Positions 23,201 to 38,197 of a DNA stretch of 64,000 nucleotides are shown here, piece by piece. Both the position numbers and the translations under genes were made by a program. The DNA is taken from contig CM039502.1 of NCBI GenBank assembly GCA_022432975.1, positions 14,725,143-14,789,142 on the forward strand, in the 5' to 3' direction. The notes under the pieces are model-generated. The model was not told the origin of the DNA. It was given only the letters and a program-made list of their open reading frames with translations, and ran no database searches. Position 1 is the first letter of the stretch. The number at the start of each line of letters is the position of its first letter. Source of the stretch: Begonia masoniana (lineage: Eukaryota; Streptophyta; Magnoliopsida; Cucurbitales; Begoniaceae).

Positions 23201-26200
23201 GGAGTCTTTTGCTGAACATTATGCTTGTGGGGACTATCTTAGGTTAAGAGGAAACCATAAAGTAATTGATTCTCAGCACTCATTTTCCTCCTTTTTTTTT
23301 CCTTTTGAATCTTTACTTATTTTGTGAGAGTTCTAGGTGGAAACCCTAATTCTCTTGGAGGTATTATTTATACCCTCCTTAAGGCTTGTAATCTTCCGCA
23401 TATTTTGAATCCAAAACTGAAGTTCATCTTCTTCCAAATCTTGAAGCTTCCAAGCAACAAGTCGCCGCCTCTCCACGGTGAGTTGTATCCGAGTGTATGT
23501 GTGAGTTTCGATTTCCACCTTTGTGAGTGTAGTGGAATCCTTTTATTGCATCATTTTTCTGCCTCTTCCCTGAAGGTAGAACAATCAACAAGGGTGCATA
23601 AAACTCTCATCATAGCAAGTCGGAGTGCTCTTCCTCGAGGAGAGTCAAAGACCCGAGAAAGTGCCTCTTTATCACCTTCCGACCAACAAGCACCACATCA
23701 CTCATATCTTTTCATTCCCTTCGATTCAACCCCTCATTTTTTGACCCAATCACCCTCACACGTACAGTTTTAACCTGTAACAAGAATCACATCCATTCGG
23801 TTTCACACGAGAGTTATGCCTCTCCGAAGTTGATGCATTGCTCTCGGCTAGAGCAGTAATCTAAGCTCTGGTGGCCTCCAGCATTTTAATCATAATTTTT
23901 TGTTCCACATCGACTTAGGCCGTGATTAGGGGTGGGCACGGTCTGATTCAAACCCCGGACCGAAGATTTGAGAATTTTTTCCCGAATCCCAGAACCGGCC
24001 TTGGGAGGGACCGGGACCGGACCGAAATTTTTGGTCTGGTCCCGGTTCGGTCCCGGTTTCTCCCACCCTATTTATGATTAAAAAAAATAATAATAAATCA
24101 CATTGAATCACACATACAAAAATAAGATACAGAGGCATCCGAAGCTTCTTCCTCAACTCCTCGTCGATTCGTAGCCCCGAGAGTCCACAACCTTGAACGA
24201 CTTGATCACGAACTATCTCGCCAGAATCGGAATCGAATCGCCGGTGCCAGGAGACGTCGACGTTTCCATATTCCTTTCTTTCGTCACTTTCCCTTTGGCC
24301 CCTGCTAGAAGAATCGAATAAATCTATTTGCAGAAATCAGATCTAGCTTTCTGTTTATAGTTACAGCTGGTGTCTGAATAACACTGGGAGAGCAGAGCAC
24401 TGAGTAGTGAGCACCAAGGGCCGAGGGGGAGAGCAGGCGAGGCAAGCGCTGAGGACAGTGAGGAGGGACTGGGGTCTGGCCGTCTGGGACTAGAGCACCG
24501 GAGCAAACCGTAATCGAGTCTTCTGACTTTGCGTAATCGCCGTAATCGCGTCTTCCGACTTCGTGTAATCGCGTTCGCCTGTTAGGGATACTCAGCAGAG
24601 TGAGGTCGTGACAGACTGGGAGGGGAGATCGAATTCGGGATTTCAGGATTTTCAGCAGAGCGAGGTCTTAAGTTCGGTCCGTTGGTCCGGTCCCAATTCT
24701 TCGGGATTTCAGGCACTGGACCGAAGACCGGACCGAAGGACTTCGGTTCCAAGTGCCTTGGACCGAAGACTGGACCGCGGTCCATCAAGTAGGGACCGAA
24801 CCCAGACCGAAACCGCCGGTCCGATCATGGGCACCCCTAGCCGTGATATTTTGAGGGCACATTCCCAACATCCAGGGCTAAAAGCTGTCAAAATTTCAGC
24901 TCCAAAATTCAAGTACAGCTCGAGTAGTTGCTGTTTATTTCCAGCAAAACAGCAAGTCCAGTTTTCTTGTGCTTCGAGTTTCACCCATTTTTTAAGCACA
25001 TCAAATTCAAATACACAACGTAAGATCATTCCTCCAGGAAAAAAACATAAAGAATTTGTTGAGATGCATTGTTGTCTAAGCTTTGTGTAGATAATTTAGA
25101 GTTACTAAGTTTTACTAATTTATAGGAATTAGAATATTTTTCTGTATGTGTATTTAGTTTATTCCCTAATTTAGATTATTATTCCCTTATTTACTAGGGT
25201 ACTATTCATGTATATCAATGAGTAAGAAATCAATTAGCTCTAATATGGTATCAGAGCCAGGTTCTACGAAGAAGAACCCTAGCTAAAAGTCGCGCCGTCC
25301 GATGCAAGTGTGATCACAGTGGAATTCGCGCGCCTTTTGAAGCCGTCGGCCCTAGGTTGAGCAGATTATCCTTCTTTTCGTTGTGCTATCTCCTAGTCGC
25401 GCACTTCTGGTTTGTAGTTGGCACAACTGTGTTTCTCCGTCTAGTTGCACAAAAATAGTCGGCCGAAGGTCTCAGTTCTGTCGTTGGTAACGCAGAAGTC
25501 GTCGGTCGAAGTCGCACGACTAAGTTTCTCCATCTGGTTGAGCAGGAATAGTCAGCTGAAGGTCTCAGTTATGTCGTTGGTCATGCAGAAGTTGTCAGTC
25601 AAAGGAGATCTCTTCTTTCATGTCTCTGTTCATTTGGAGTTAAAAAAAAAAAAAAAAATCCATAGTTTTTTTTTTTTTTGTGGTGATTCGCAGAACAACA
25701 TTTGGGCACCAGTTCTACTGGTGATTCTAATCACAGTTTCACTGTTACCTCTCATAAGTTAAATGAGAGTAACTTTCTTCAATGATCTCATTTCGTCAAA
25801 CTATTCGTTCAAGGAAAGGGAAAATTTGGATATCTCTCTGGTTCTGCTGTGAAGCCTGAAGATGAAGATGAAAGCTATGATAGATGGGAGGTTGAGAACT
25901 CAATGGTCATGTCATGACTGATGAATTCAATGGAGTCAGACATTGCTCGGACCTATCTCTTCCTTCCAACCATGAATGATATATGAGAGGCTGTAAAGGA
26001 GACCTACCCTGACTTTTGGAATGCAGGACAAGTCTTTGAGATTAATACTCAATTAAGGAAGGCCCAACAAGAAGAGAAAAGTGTAACGCAATAATATATT
26101 AACCTCAAAACTCTATGGTAAGAGTTTGATTTATTCTGTGATTACAAGTAGCACTGTGCAAAGGACAATGTCTTATTTCAGAAAACAGTCGAGAAAGTGA

Positions 26201-29200
26201 GGGTATTCGATTTCTTGGTAGGCCTAAACAAAGACTTAGATGAGGTGCGTGGACGGATACTTGGTCGAGATCCTCTTCCAAGTACTCGTGAGGTGTTTGC
26301 TAAAGTACGCAGAAGTAGTCGACTGGTGATGCTCAGCCATGAGTCAACCATTCCTACATCAGAGACTTCTGCATTAATGATCACTAAGCCAGATAAATCC
26401 ACTCAGAGGTATCCTAAGCGCTCAGATCGACCAGTCTACGAGTTCTGTCATAAACTCGGACATGTTAAAGCTAAAATGTTGGAAGCTTCATGGCAAGCCT
26501 ACTGACTTCACTCCAGCCAACAAATCCTTTCGTGACAACAAAGGAGGATTCCAAGTCTCATACGAAGAACCTGCAGCATCTCAATTATCTAGTGATAATT
26601 CTCCATTCAACAAGGAAAACCTAAAACAATTGTATCGTTTATGGAGCACATATCAGTCTACCAATACCACATCCAATCCATCATCTTTCCTAGCACAAAA
26701 AGGTACTCATGCAGCAATTTTTTATGTCACATTAGATAAATCCGACCACTGGATTATTGATTCAATGGCCATTGATCATATGAGAAGTTCTTATATGTTT
26801 TCAACATATTTCTCTTGTTCTAGAAATCAAAAAGTCAAAATTAAATATGGTTCAATGTCTTCAATTGTTGGAAAATGTTCTATCATTGTCTCACATTCCC
26901 TTGCCTTAAACAATGTTTTTTATGTGCCCAACTTATCTTGTAACTTGATGTCTGATAACAAAATAACTCAAGATTCTAATTATCTAATCAAATTTGAATC
27001 TACTAGTTGTGTTTTTTCGGACTAATGCTCGGGAAGATAATTGACAATGCTAAAGAAAGTAGTGGTCTTTACTACTTTGCCTCGGACAGCTTCTCGATTA
27101 AACAAGTTCAGAAACCATATTCCTCTAGTTTTTAGCTTTAGATAATTAAATTATGTTATGTCACTATAGACTTAATCATCTTAATTTTAGTTATTTGAAA
27201 CATTTATTTCCTGTTTTATTCAATGATAAAGATATTGGTTCTTTTCTATGTGAGATTTGCCAATTTGCTAAACATAGGCGATCTGTTTATCCTACTTTAG
27301 CATACAGGCCCTCTAAATCGTTTTTTCTTATTCATAGTGACATGTGGAAACCGTCTAAGGTTAGAAATCTATCTGGCTCTAGATGGTTTATTACTTTTAT
27401 TGATGATCATACAAGAAACACATGGATTTCTCCGTAAAGAATAATCTGAGGCTGCTGCAACTTTAAAAAATTTTCACTTTATGATTAAAACTCAATTTCG
27501 GTATCAAATTCGAGTTTTTAGAACTGATAATGGGAGAGAATATTTTAACAACATTCTTGGTAAGTTTCATGTAAATCAAGGCCTTATCCACCACAGTTCG
27601 TGTATTGATACACCCCAACATAATGGAATTGCCGAAAGACAAAATCAACATCTATTATAGGTAGCTCGTGCTCTCATGTTTTCTATGAATATACCTAAAA
27701 GATTTTAGGGTGAAGTCATACTTAATTCTGCATACCTAATTAATAGGATGCCCAGCAAAGTACTAAGTTATCGAACCCCCTTAAAAGCTTTACAATCATA
27801 ATTTCCTCGCAACAGATCTCTCACTAATTTAGTACCTAAAGTTTTTTGTTGTACTAGTTTTGTTCACATTCATGATCATAACCGAAATAAATTAGACCCT
27901 AGGGCAACTAAATGTATTTTCTTTGGTTTCTCTCCTACTAAAAAAAGATACAAATGTTTTGCTACGACTTCAGGAAAAATGCTTGTTAGCATGGATATCA
28001 CATTTTTTGAAAACAAACCTTTTTTGAAAAAACTTTTCTTCAGGGGGAGAATAGGGAAACAAACGAAGATAAGTTTTGAGAAACCATTATTATGCCTACA
28101 CTTGTTATTAACTATGACCAAAACAAGACACAAATGTTGAACTTGCAGTGAGTAATGTGGTCCCCACCTTTGATCTTCGTGTTTACTCAAGAAGGAAAAA
28201 AAACAACGTATTGACATACTATCGACTCCAACAGTGCCATCATCTAAACCATGTATTGATCCAGGTAATCTCAACTCTATTACTCCTATTTCATTTTCTC
28301 TTGATCCAACTTTAAAGTCTGATCAGAGTGAACATGATACAATCTCTGAGTCAATCCAAAATGATCTTGTTGTACTCATAGCTCTTAGAAAAAGGAGTTC
28401 ATGAGTGTACCAAATATCTTATTGTTCGTCATGTGTCATACCATAAACTCTCACCTAGTTTTAGAGTTTTCACCACTAGCATCATTAATGATGAAACTTG
28501 AGAGATGACAGAACTTCCAAAAGGAAAATACCTTGAAGGCAGCAAGTGGATTTTCACAATCAAGTATAACTCTGATAGCTCGATACAAAGCAAGGCTTGT
28601 AGCTCGAGGGTTTACTCAAACCTACAGCCTAGATTATGTGGAAACATTTACCCCAGTTGTCAAACTCAACACTATCAAGGTCTTACTTTCTCTAGTTGCT
28701 AACCTGGATTGATCTCTGTTACAGTTTGATGTTAATAATGCATTTCTTAATGGTGATTTAGAAGAATAGGTGTTTATGCAAGTGCCTCTAGGTTTTGATA
28801 ATGTAAGCGCCTCTAGGTTTTGATAATGCAAGTGTAGCAACGAAGGTCTGCAAACTAAGGAAGTCTTTATACGGACTCAAGCAATCCCCTCGTGCATGGT
28901 TTGCGAGGTTCGCAAAGGGCTTTCAAGGAGCATGACTATTCTCAAGGTCAATCAGATCATACTCTATTCTATAAACACAGCTCAGGAGGTAAAATTGCTA
29001 TTTTGATTTTGTATGTGGATGATATAATAATGACCGAAAACGATAAGATGGATCTATCAACTTGAAGAAGCTTGTAGCTCATCAGTTTGAGCTTAAGGAC
29101 TAGGGAAATCTCAAGTTATTCCTATGTTTGGAAGTAGCTAGATCAAAGAATGAGATTGTTATATCTCAGAGGAAGTATGTGCTCAATCTTCTAAAAAAAA

Positions 29201-32200
29201 AACAGGTCTCCTAGGATGCAAATCTGCCTCAACACCTATTGATCCTAATCAGAAACTCGATCAAGGTAAGAATGAGGTGCCTGTGGACAAAGTTAGATAT
29301 CAGAAACTGGTTAAAAAACTGATTTACTTAGCTCATACAAGGCTTGATATAGCATTTGTCATTGGCTTAGTAAGCTAGTTCATGCATTGTCCAGCTGAAT
29401 ATCACCTCAAGGCTGTCTACAGAATCCTCCAAAATCCTCCACTACTTCAAAGGAAGTCCGGGCAAGGGCATTATGTTCAGAAAAAATCAAAACAGACAGA
29501 TTGAAGCGTTTACAAATGTTGATTAGGCATAATCTAAAAAATGTTCGGAGGTCTACATCAGCCTAATGCACGTTTGTATGCAGCAATCTTGTGATATGGA
29601 GGAGCAAAAAACAAAATGTTGTGGCAAGGAGCAGTGCAGAAGCTGAGTTTATAGCAATGACTCAAGGAGTTTGTGAAGTTATTTAGCTCAGAAGTATCAT
29701 AAAAGAACTTAAGATTAAGACTAATAAGCCAATAAAGCTATTTTGTGACAATAAGTCAGCCATCAGCATTGCACATAATCCAGTGCAATACGACAGAACA
29801 AAACAAGTGGAGATTGATCGTCATTTCATCAAAGAAAACTCAAAAGATGAGAGATTTGTATGTCATATGTACCAACATTGAACAACTAGCAAATATTCTC
29901 ACAAAATGGCTCTTCAAGCAAATGTTTGAAGATTTTCTAGTCAAGCTTGGCATGATTTATATCTTTGCTTCACCTTGAGGGGAATGTTGAGATATGTTAC
30001 TGTCTAAGCATTGTATAAATAATTTAGAGTTATTAATTTTTACTGATTTATAGGGATTAAAATATTTTTATGTATTATTTTATTTAGTTTATTCTCTACT
30101 TTAGATTATTCTTTCTTTATTTACTAAGATACTATTCATGCATATCTATGAGAAATCAATGAGTAAGAAATCAATTACTTTTAATAGAATTCATAAGCCA
30201 TAAGAATCAATATACCTCGTGTTATCCTGTAAACATTTAACAAATGTTGTTTGAAGTTGAGGAAGAAATGGTTTAATTGCAATTCCACCCTTTCGAATCA
30301 TGATGCTCAAAGTAGACAAAGTGGCGCTCTTTACATGCCAAGGAAAGCGATCACCTACAATCCGGATAAGAGGCCTGTGTTTATAGACATAGAAAAAGTA
30401 AAAATTCACATCACCTAAAGTTTGGATAAGAAGCCTATGTTTATTATTTGACATATTTAGAAAGGGTCATAGTTCGTAGACAATAAGACTAAAACATTGC
30501 AGGGCAGAAGCAGATAAGCTGTGGAGAAAGAGTTGAAGGACCAGAATAAGCATGAAAGCTAATTCTTAAAAGGAAGAGTTGAGGTCCTTTACATAGAACA
30601 CTAATTTCACAATTTAAGCTATTTCAGACTCCATAGACAGAAGTTTTGTATGAAATAAAGTGATAAAGTTACAGTTTGAACTCAAATAACTCTTGTTCCT
30701 CTAACATCGATTTTTTTTTTTTTAATAATAAACGAATTTAATTAAGAAAACAAAGTACAAAGTGACAGTAGGAGGGAAAGAAATCTTCCCTTCCAATTAT
30801 CCCAAGAAATCTTATCACATCTTAAATTACTACTAATGACCAAAACTTAGGTTTCTGAGATGAGTAATATATTCCTTATAATAGTATTCACGCAAATGAA
30901 ATGAAGAAAAAAAACCATGCAATGTAATTTCATTCTTTATGGCTTATGAATTCTATTAGCATATGAGTGTGTAGCATAGCAGAAAACAAACAATTACGAA
31001 GCTGAACTTTACATGGTAATGCTTCCCTAGATTAATGAGCATTTCCAAACTTAAATACAAAGAAGGTACAGTTTCCACCAAATTAAGATCCTGAGGCACA
31101 TACCCGGTAATAGGGATGACAAACTCTTTCATGGCTTGCTCGCTCGTTACTTCAATCAACTCCCCAAGACCCAATGCTGCTTGCTCTCTCATATCAGGAG
31201 ATCCACTAATTAATCCCTAAAAGTTGATGAAAGACAACAAAAAATATATCTCATCACAACACAGATGAGAAGAAAACATCCATTAAAATACTCTTTAAAG
31301 AAAGAACAATACTTTAGAAACATTATCAGCAGTAGGAAAAAGAAATCAGACCCGTTTCTCCCTCAAAAATCAAAGTTAAAGCTACTAGCAAAAAAGGACC
31401 TCATGAATTCACCGATGTGTCTTATCAAAAAGAAAAATTACGGATGTGAGAGCCACCAAATATTGTTGATCTCATTGATCCAATGAACTTGACATTGAAG
31501 AATCTATTGCTTGCTCACTTTGCTTCCAATAATTAAGTTAAAAAGTACCAAGTCATAATCTTGTATGGGAAATAATTTTTATTTTAAAAAAATCATTAAA
31601 CATTATTACTTCCCCAAACAACTGAATCTTTGTGGTTCCCTGATTAAGCTCATGAAAGAATTATATCTTTTCTCATCTCAAACAAGATGCAGAGACCTCA
31701 GCCAGACAAGATCCAACAGGATTAGACATAAACCTTGTATTAATTTTATTCTCAAACATGCCTTAAGACTTGCACTTTCTTTAATCATATTACAAAACTG
31801 ATGGATTTCAATCAACTCTAAATCTCGCAATGCTATTTGCGGACATTATAGTTCTTATAAAGAAAAACCTCAAGTTAAAAAAATTACTGTTCCATTCTTT
31901 TCAATGTAGATATTGAGGATAACACTTGTTAACTTTTTTATCTTTTATGCCTAGATACCAAGTTTAGTTCATACATATTTGACATATTGGGGTTCTAGTC
32001 TTATGAATCAATACTAAAAACCTTCAAAGCAAAGTTGAGGATTAAAGAACTTTCTTGTCGGTTTCGTTCTTGTTATCTCCTTAAACCATTTTATTAAGGA
32101 GTAATTTTGAATCTTCTCAACTTTTCCAATTAATGGGGAATATAGATACATATATATATGGTACTTTCATTTACTTTGGTGGTATAAAATTTTATTCTGT

Positions 32201-35200
32201 CATGTCTATATTTGGGGTCAGTGCCACTCGGAGAATGTCTCAAAACAAAATATATAAAAAATGTACAAGGCAAGGTACTACAGCTGAGACGAATATAGAG
32301 CCCGTGTAAAAGGAATTAAATGAATACTTGAAGAAATATAGGAAGCAATGGTTGAAGAGCCTTTGGGAGACAAAAACCAGGTATTATAATTTCTCCTCCC
32401 TGCAAAGATTAAAATAAACTGTCAATTACTTTTTGTTAGAAAGAGCCTGAAGTACCAATACGTTGACTAACATTATAAAACATATGGGCTCATATTATTA
32501 TCCACCTTCTTTTTCCTCCTCTCTTTATCTCTAGATGTAGACACAGCATCACGAACTAATTTAATATATGACGGAAGAGCCTCCTTGGATAAAGAACTGA
32601 TAACTCTTGACAAAGCTTGCCAAGCAACCTATTTTCATAGAAATGAGATTGCGATTATGATTTTATTTGAATAAAAAACCAATTTTGTAGTTAATAGCAA
32701 AAAGAGTATGAAGATGGAAGATTGAGAATAACCAACCCTACGAGGTAAATGGGAAGATTAATGTATGGCATTTGATACAACAAAAAATAGTTAGTGCTCA
32801 GTTATACCGCTATTGTAGATGAATCCGAGTCGCTAAGCAAGACAATTAAGGTAGATATCATATTTGGGGCTTCATCAGCCAAATACAGCTTGCTGTTTTT
32901 GAAGAAATATCCTATCAAATATGAAGAACTTCTTCGAAGTGACAGCCTGGGAATAATGGACAAAATACTGTGTGAGAGACGAAGACAAACATTCCACATT
33001 GAGACTGAGGGATTTGGAAAGAAAGAAAAAAGAATAAAGAGAGGACTAAAATTGAAGGAGCAACTACTAAAACACCACCTGACTATCATTGACACCTTTC
33101 AGAAGCTGTGATATTAGAGGCTCAATACCTTCCTCATCAATAACCAGAACTACTGTTTCAGCAGCCTTCTTCGCCTCATTTTGAACATCCTACATTTTCA
33201 AGAAGCAACACAATGATAAGTTTTTATTGGAAAAAACGTATTCATTGATAAGAGGAAAAGTAAACAAAAGATGGAAGCGTATCCTATAAAAATTGAATTT
33301 ATAATTGATGAATATCTGTAAATTAGTTATAATTTTCAGAGACTGATTGCCGTTGTATTTATCCTTTCTTGCTCCACTTATTGTACATACTTTTCGCACT
33401 CATACAAATGTTATAATCAGATTAACATGTCACTTCCCTAATTTATTGACTTCCTAAACGGATATTTTTCAATTTGTATATTTATTGAATCCGACCATAC
33501 AACCAGGTTCTAGATATTTCACTAAATGTAAATATATAGATTGGCTAATTTCTAACATCAATATTAGGGGATTTAAATTTCTTCCTAGGCTAGTCTATGC
33601 ATTTGTAATCTTTAAATATATAATCCAGTACAAATGTTAAAGTATGAAAGAAAATTACTTACGGGTGGTATTATAGTATGTTACCGAAAGTCATCACCAA
33701 AAATAAAATAGCTTAGAATTATATCAGAATCCAAGAAAAAAAAATAAAAGTACACATGTCAGCTACGTACTAGCCTAAAATACATCTTAGACTAGTGTAT
33801 ACCCAGTATAAAGATAGCTACATAATAAATTATGCTTTTACAATAAGATATTAATTGTATGGGTGGCGTTTTTAGATGTGGAAATCTGATCCTATCTAAA
33901 TAAATCTAAGTCCTAAAAAGTCACAAAAACATTAATAAAAACTGCTTAAAACAAGCAAAGAAAATCATGTAAATCAGATTTGACTATAAAGGAAACAAGG
34001 AAAAAAAATTATTTCCCTGGCATGGTAGTAGCTTACTTTGTCATCACAACCAAAAGCAGAGAGCAAAGCAGGAAGAATAGTGCTTAGGTGTGAGTTAAGT
34101 CCTGGTCCTGCAACCTCAGCTAATGCTCCAATAGCATGAGCATTAAAGGCACTAAAAAAAAAATCATAATTTTTAGAAAAAACAGGCGAAATGAGTAGAA
34201 ACTCAATAATTTTGAGAAGAACTTACGAGAGTGGAAGCTGGACCAGTTTAGGTAATATATGAGGTAAAACAGCTGCAGTCCTGACACTGACAGAAATATG
34301 TATTTTAGTACTATAACTAATTTAAAGAGACCAGGAAAAAAAGAGACAAAAATAACGACTTCAGAAAACATTTAGTATTTCACCTTAAGATCTGTTTGAG
34401 TCCATCAAGTGCAGTGTCTGAACTACTGTCGTCCTCCAAAGCATGCAGAAGTGTTGGAATAATTTCATCAATTGCTTGCATACCAGCACTCTAATCAAAA
34501 CATTTAACTTTATTTTTTTAAGAAATTAATGAAAAAATGACATTTGTCTTGAAGTTTCACACAAAAATTACAGTTATGAACTTCAATTTAAATTAATTGT
34601 TAAGTACACCTTATAAAGTGTGCTGAATGCTAATCCAGCAGATTCGCGAACCTCTGGCATGCTGTTAAAAGATACACGTAATGCCCATACATGTATAGAC
34701 AAACACATATTTGAAAAACCTAAGAAAAAGATATGACAAACCTATCACAAAGGGCAGTTCGAATGGTAGGAATGAGTTCATCCATAAAATTCAGTAACTG
34801 ACTCTTCCCAGCACATGCCATCACTTCACTCAAACCAATGCACACTCCCTGTAATGAGATAAAAGTAAAAAAATCTAATTGCCAGAAGAAAAGGAGAATC
34901 TTGAAAAGGAACTAGTTAATGATTCCCTTAGCGAGGGAAAGGGGGAGTGATTGAAGTTTTCATTGCAACATATCCAAGATACTTAAAGACCCCAAACTAA
35001 TAACTACACGCAAAGCTCATGTAGCATGCCCCTGAACCTTAGTCTAAAGATAAAGCTTATTTGTTTTCTAATATGATAAGCAACCAATCAAATAAGGATA
35101 TACAAGGAGGAAGAATGTAGAAGAGATTTAGAAGGAGAGAGATCCATCGCCACAACCTTCTTTCCTTGGCACCAGAGACAGGAGTATCATGCCTCCAGCA

Positions 35201-38160
35201 CTTCCCTTAGTATCCGTCGACCAAATGATAATTTGACACTTTTTCATTACTTGGTTTGTGTTTGTAATTTGAAATAAACAATTGTAAAAAAAATTTGTGT
35301 AAAGGGATAAACAAGAAGATGAGGAGGGGTGTTAAAGTGATATAAACCATGTTAGATATGATAAAAAGACAATAAAAATTACAAAATAACCAAACGTTCG
35401 AGAGATCTGTTACCTCTCGTCAATATTCAAGAAATTTGCTAACTCTCTCTTTAAAATAATTTTCCAAAAGATGACCTTCTTTATGCTACAAACTCACTTT
35501 AAATAAAAATATCTAAAAAATATTAAAAGACATAATTAAAATAGTACAACTAAATATCACAGGAATTTTAAAAGACAACCAAATGACACTCATTCATCTT
35601 AACATTTTATCTTTCCTAGTGCACTTCATTGGAACTCGGATATTACTCGCTGTCCAATGAGCACCTTGTCCTCGAGGTGTATGATCGTGTAATTGTTTTC
35701 TTTTTATCGCTTCACTTAATCATCGCTAAAAAATTTGAAGATTTTGCTACATCGTCGGTGTTGAGTTTTGCAAAAAAAATTTGTATTCAATGAGATGTTT
35801 GCATGATCTAGCTCAATCCAACTGGTCTGATCACCAAAAAGTCAACCCTAATATTTGTCCTAAAATAATTTATGAACTGAGCTTCTAGCATGTGATTGGG
35901 TATGTCTCGAAAAGGGCAGTCAATTTCTTGAACTGCTACTTATACTCTCTTAAGGAACCTTCTCGCCATACAGGCAGGAAATAGTCTCATAATGTTCCAT
36001 CATGTGATGAACGGAACCTGTCGAACAACTCTATTTTAAAAGCCGCTCAATCCCCCAACATTTGTCAGTCGTCCACCCACTGAAACCATGTGATAGCCTC
36101 TCCCTCTAAATGGGCAGCTACCGCATCCATTTTTTCACTCTCGGTCAAACATTAAAGAGCAAAGAACCACTCTACTCTGAACATCCAGTCTTTGGGGTCG
36201 TCACCTTCGAACACAAGTATCTCTAATTGCCTAAATCAGGACTTGCTCGCGTGAATGCCTAGCCCTTCATTCGGCTAGACAGGTGAAATCCGCTACCGGT
36301 CCTTGACAGGAATCCAAGTAACTCCCTTCGCCAACCTCTAATTCTCCTTCGTCTACTTTTTTCTTACCCAAACCCTTAGAACTGTGAGTTTCTCGTCCCT
36401 GTAAGGTCGTCGAAGTGGAAGCAAGCTTCTCCTTAATCGTGGCCATATCGGTCTTCATCACGCCCATCTCGTGAGTTAGTTAATCATACCGAGAACCCAC
36501 ATGCAAAATGCTTTCACATCAGTTCCTCACTTCCATTCTCAACTCTTCACGGAACCATCCCATTTTTTCTTATAGCAAAACCTCTTTACTCTCTCCTCTC
36601 CTTTTAGACATTGCTCTGATACCCCGTAAGATGCAATAAAAAGACGAAATAAAAATTACAAAGTAACCAGACGTTCGAAAGTCTATCAGCTCTCCAAAAA
36701 TAAGTAGACAATCGAGAGGTTTTTTAGTTCTCCCCTCAAAGTAATTTTCCAAAAGATGATCTTTTCCATACTACAATCTATCTTTAAATAAAAAATAGGG
36801 AAAAGTATCATTTAGACCCCAACGTATGGGGTCAGTGGTCATTTGGCTCCTAACGTTTAATTTTTACCCAATCAAACCCTAACGTATAAAACGTTTGCCA
36901 TTCAAACCCTACCGTCAAATTTTCAGTTAAATTTTTTAAAAATTCCCAAACTACCCTCTCTCTCTCTCTCTCTCTGCCTCGCAGACCATTTCGTGGAGAT
37001 CATCGATCTCTCTCTCTCTCTGCCTCGCAGACCACCCTCTCTCTCTCTGCCTCGCAGACCATTTCGTGGAGATCATCGGTGGTTTTCTATCTGCTAGGCT
37101 CGATTTTCATCACTTTATGAACGTATAACGTTCTTTTTTTCTCCTTCGAAGCAGCGAAGTAGAGGTGTGTGCAGAATATTACCTACCCTCGTTCTCTCCC
37201 TCGCTCTCTTTCATTTCCGCCATTGTTTTACAGAGAAAAAGCTTAACATTTCTAAAAAAAGTATGGCCAAAATTTTCACTAATTTTTGTCGATTAGCAAT
37301 ACAGACTACAGTGGAACTGTTCAAATTCATATCTACCAGAGAAAATAAAGTATTGTTAATGGGCAAGCGACTCTTTCTCTCTCCTACCTTCGCTCTCTCT
37401 CCTTGCGCGTACCGCGCATCAGTGAAAAACCGGTCGACACTTACAAAATTGGTTGACACCTAAACCCTCTCGGGTTGCATCACTTGGTAATATCGGTCGA
37501 CACCTAAGCATATCGGTCGACACCTCACTTGCAGAAAAAGGGCGTTATTCAGGTTAATCTCTCTCTCTCTCTCTCTCCGTAAAACTCCACCATTCTTCAA
37601 ATCAACCAGTGCCTTCGACGACAGCCCCTTCCTGGGCCTCAAATTCCATGGCCTCTGCGATATTTCCTCTCCCTCAGCATCTTCACCTTCCCGTTTTCCC
37701 TCCTTAACTTCATCTTCTTCGGGGCTCTCGCCTCGCTCGGAATGTATCTCGGATACGTCTGCCGAGGAGCCAGAGGTGAAAGCCACCCGGTTTCGAGCAG
37801 CCCTCGATCCAATCCGAGAGTGATTTCGGGCAGATTCAGCCTTGGAATGGTCGGCAGCAGCAGAGGACTCGCCGGCACCGGAGCGGCGAAAGCGGTGGCT
37901 AGTATTGGTCTGGTTCTTCCCACCCCATCTCAGGAATGGTAAGGAAAAGTTGTGCAGAGGCTGAGACTTCACCGGGCCGGTAGCCATTGAAACCCAAAAC
38001 AAAGTCCACTTCGTCCAACCCCGCTCGCATATAATATTCTGCACACACCTCTACTTCGCTGCTTCGAAGGAGAAAAAAAGAACGTTATACGTTCATAAAG
38101 TGATGAAAATCGAGCCTAGCAGATAGAAAACCACCGATGATCTCCACGAAATGGTCTGCG

Positions 38161-38197
<37 letters not shown>

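Larger units (their letters stand above)
25057..30186 (+). mobile_element. Full-length Copia retrotransposon with short LTRs, degenerate
   Basis: 5130 bp between perfect GAATT target duplications (25052-25056 and 30187-30191). It has LTRs at both ends, a primer-binding site TGGTATCAGAGCC right after the 5' LTR and a purine tract TTGAGGGGAA before the 3' LTR. The LTR ends are TG and TA rather than TG and CA. It is inserted in GCN1 intron 38 in the opposite orientation to the gene. Gag and pol are riddled with stops and frameshifts. Confidence 0.95.

Noticed and set aside
23324..23773. 149-residue plus ORF in GCN1 intron 38
   Set aside because: Composition changes along the frame, no domain is recognised and the splice context is unclear. 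Not enough to call a gene.
24608..25090. 160-residue ORF at the end of the hAT-type element
   Set aside because: It runs from the GGACCG-rich terminus across the element boundary into flanking DNA and the Copia LTR, so it cannot be one gene.
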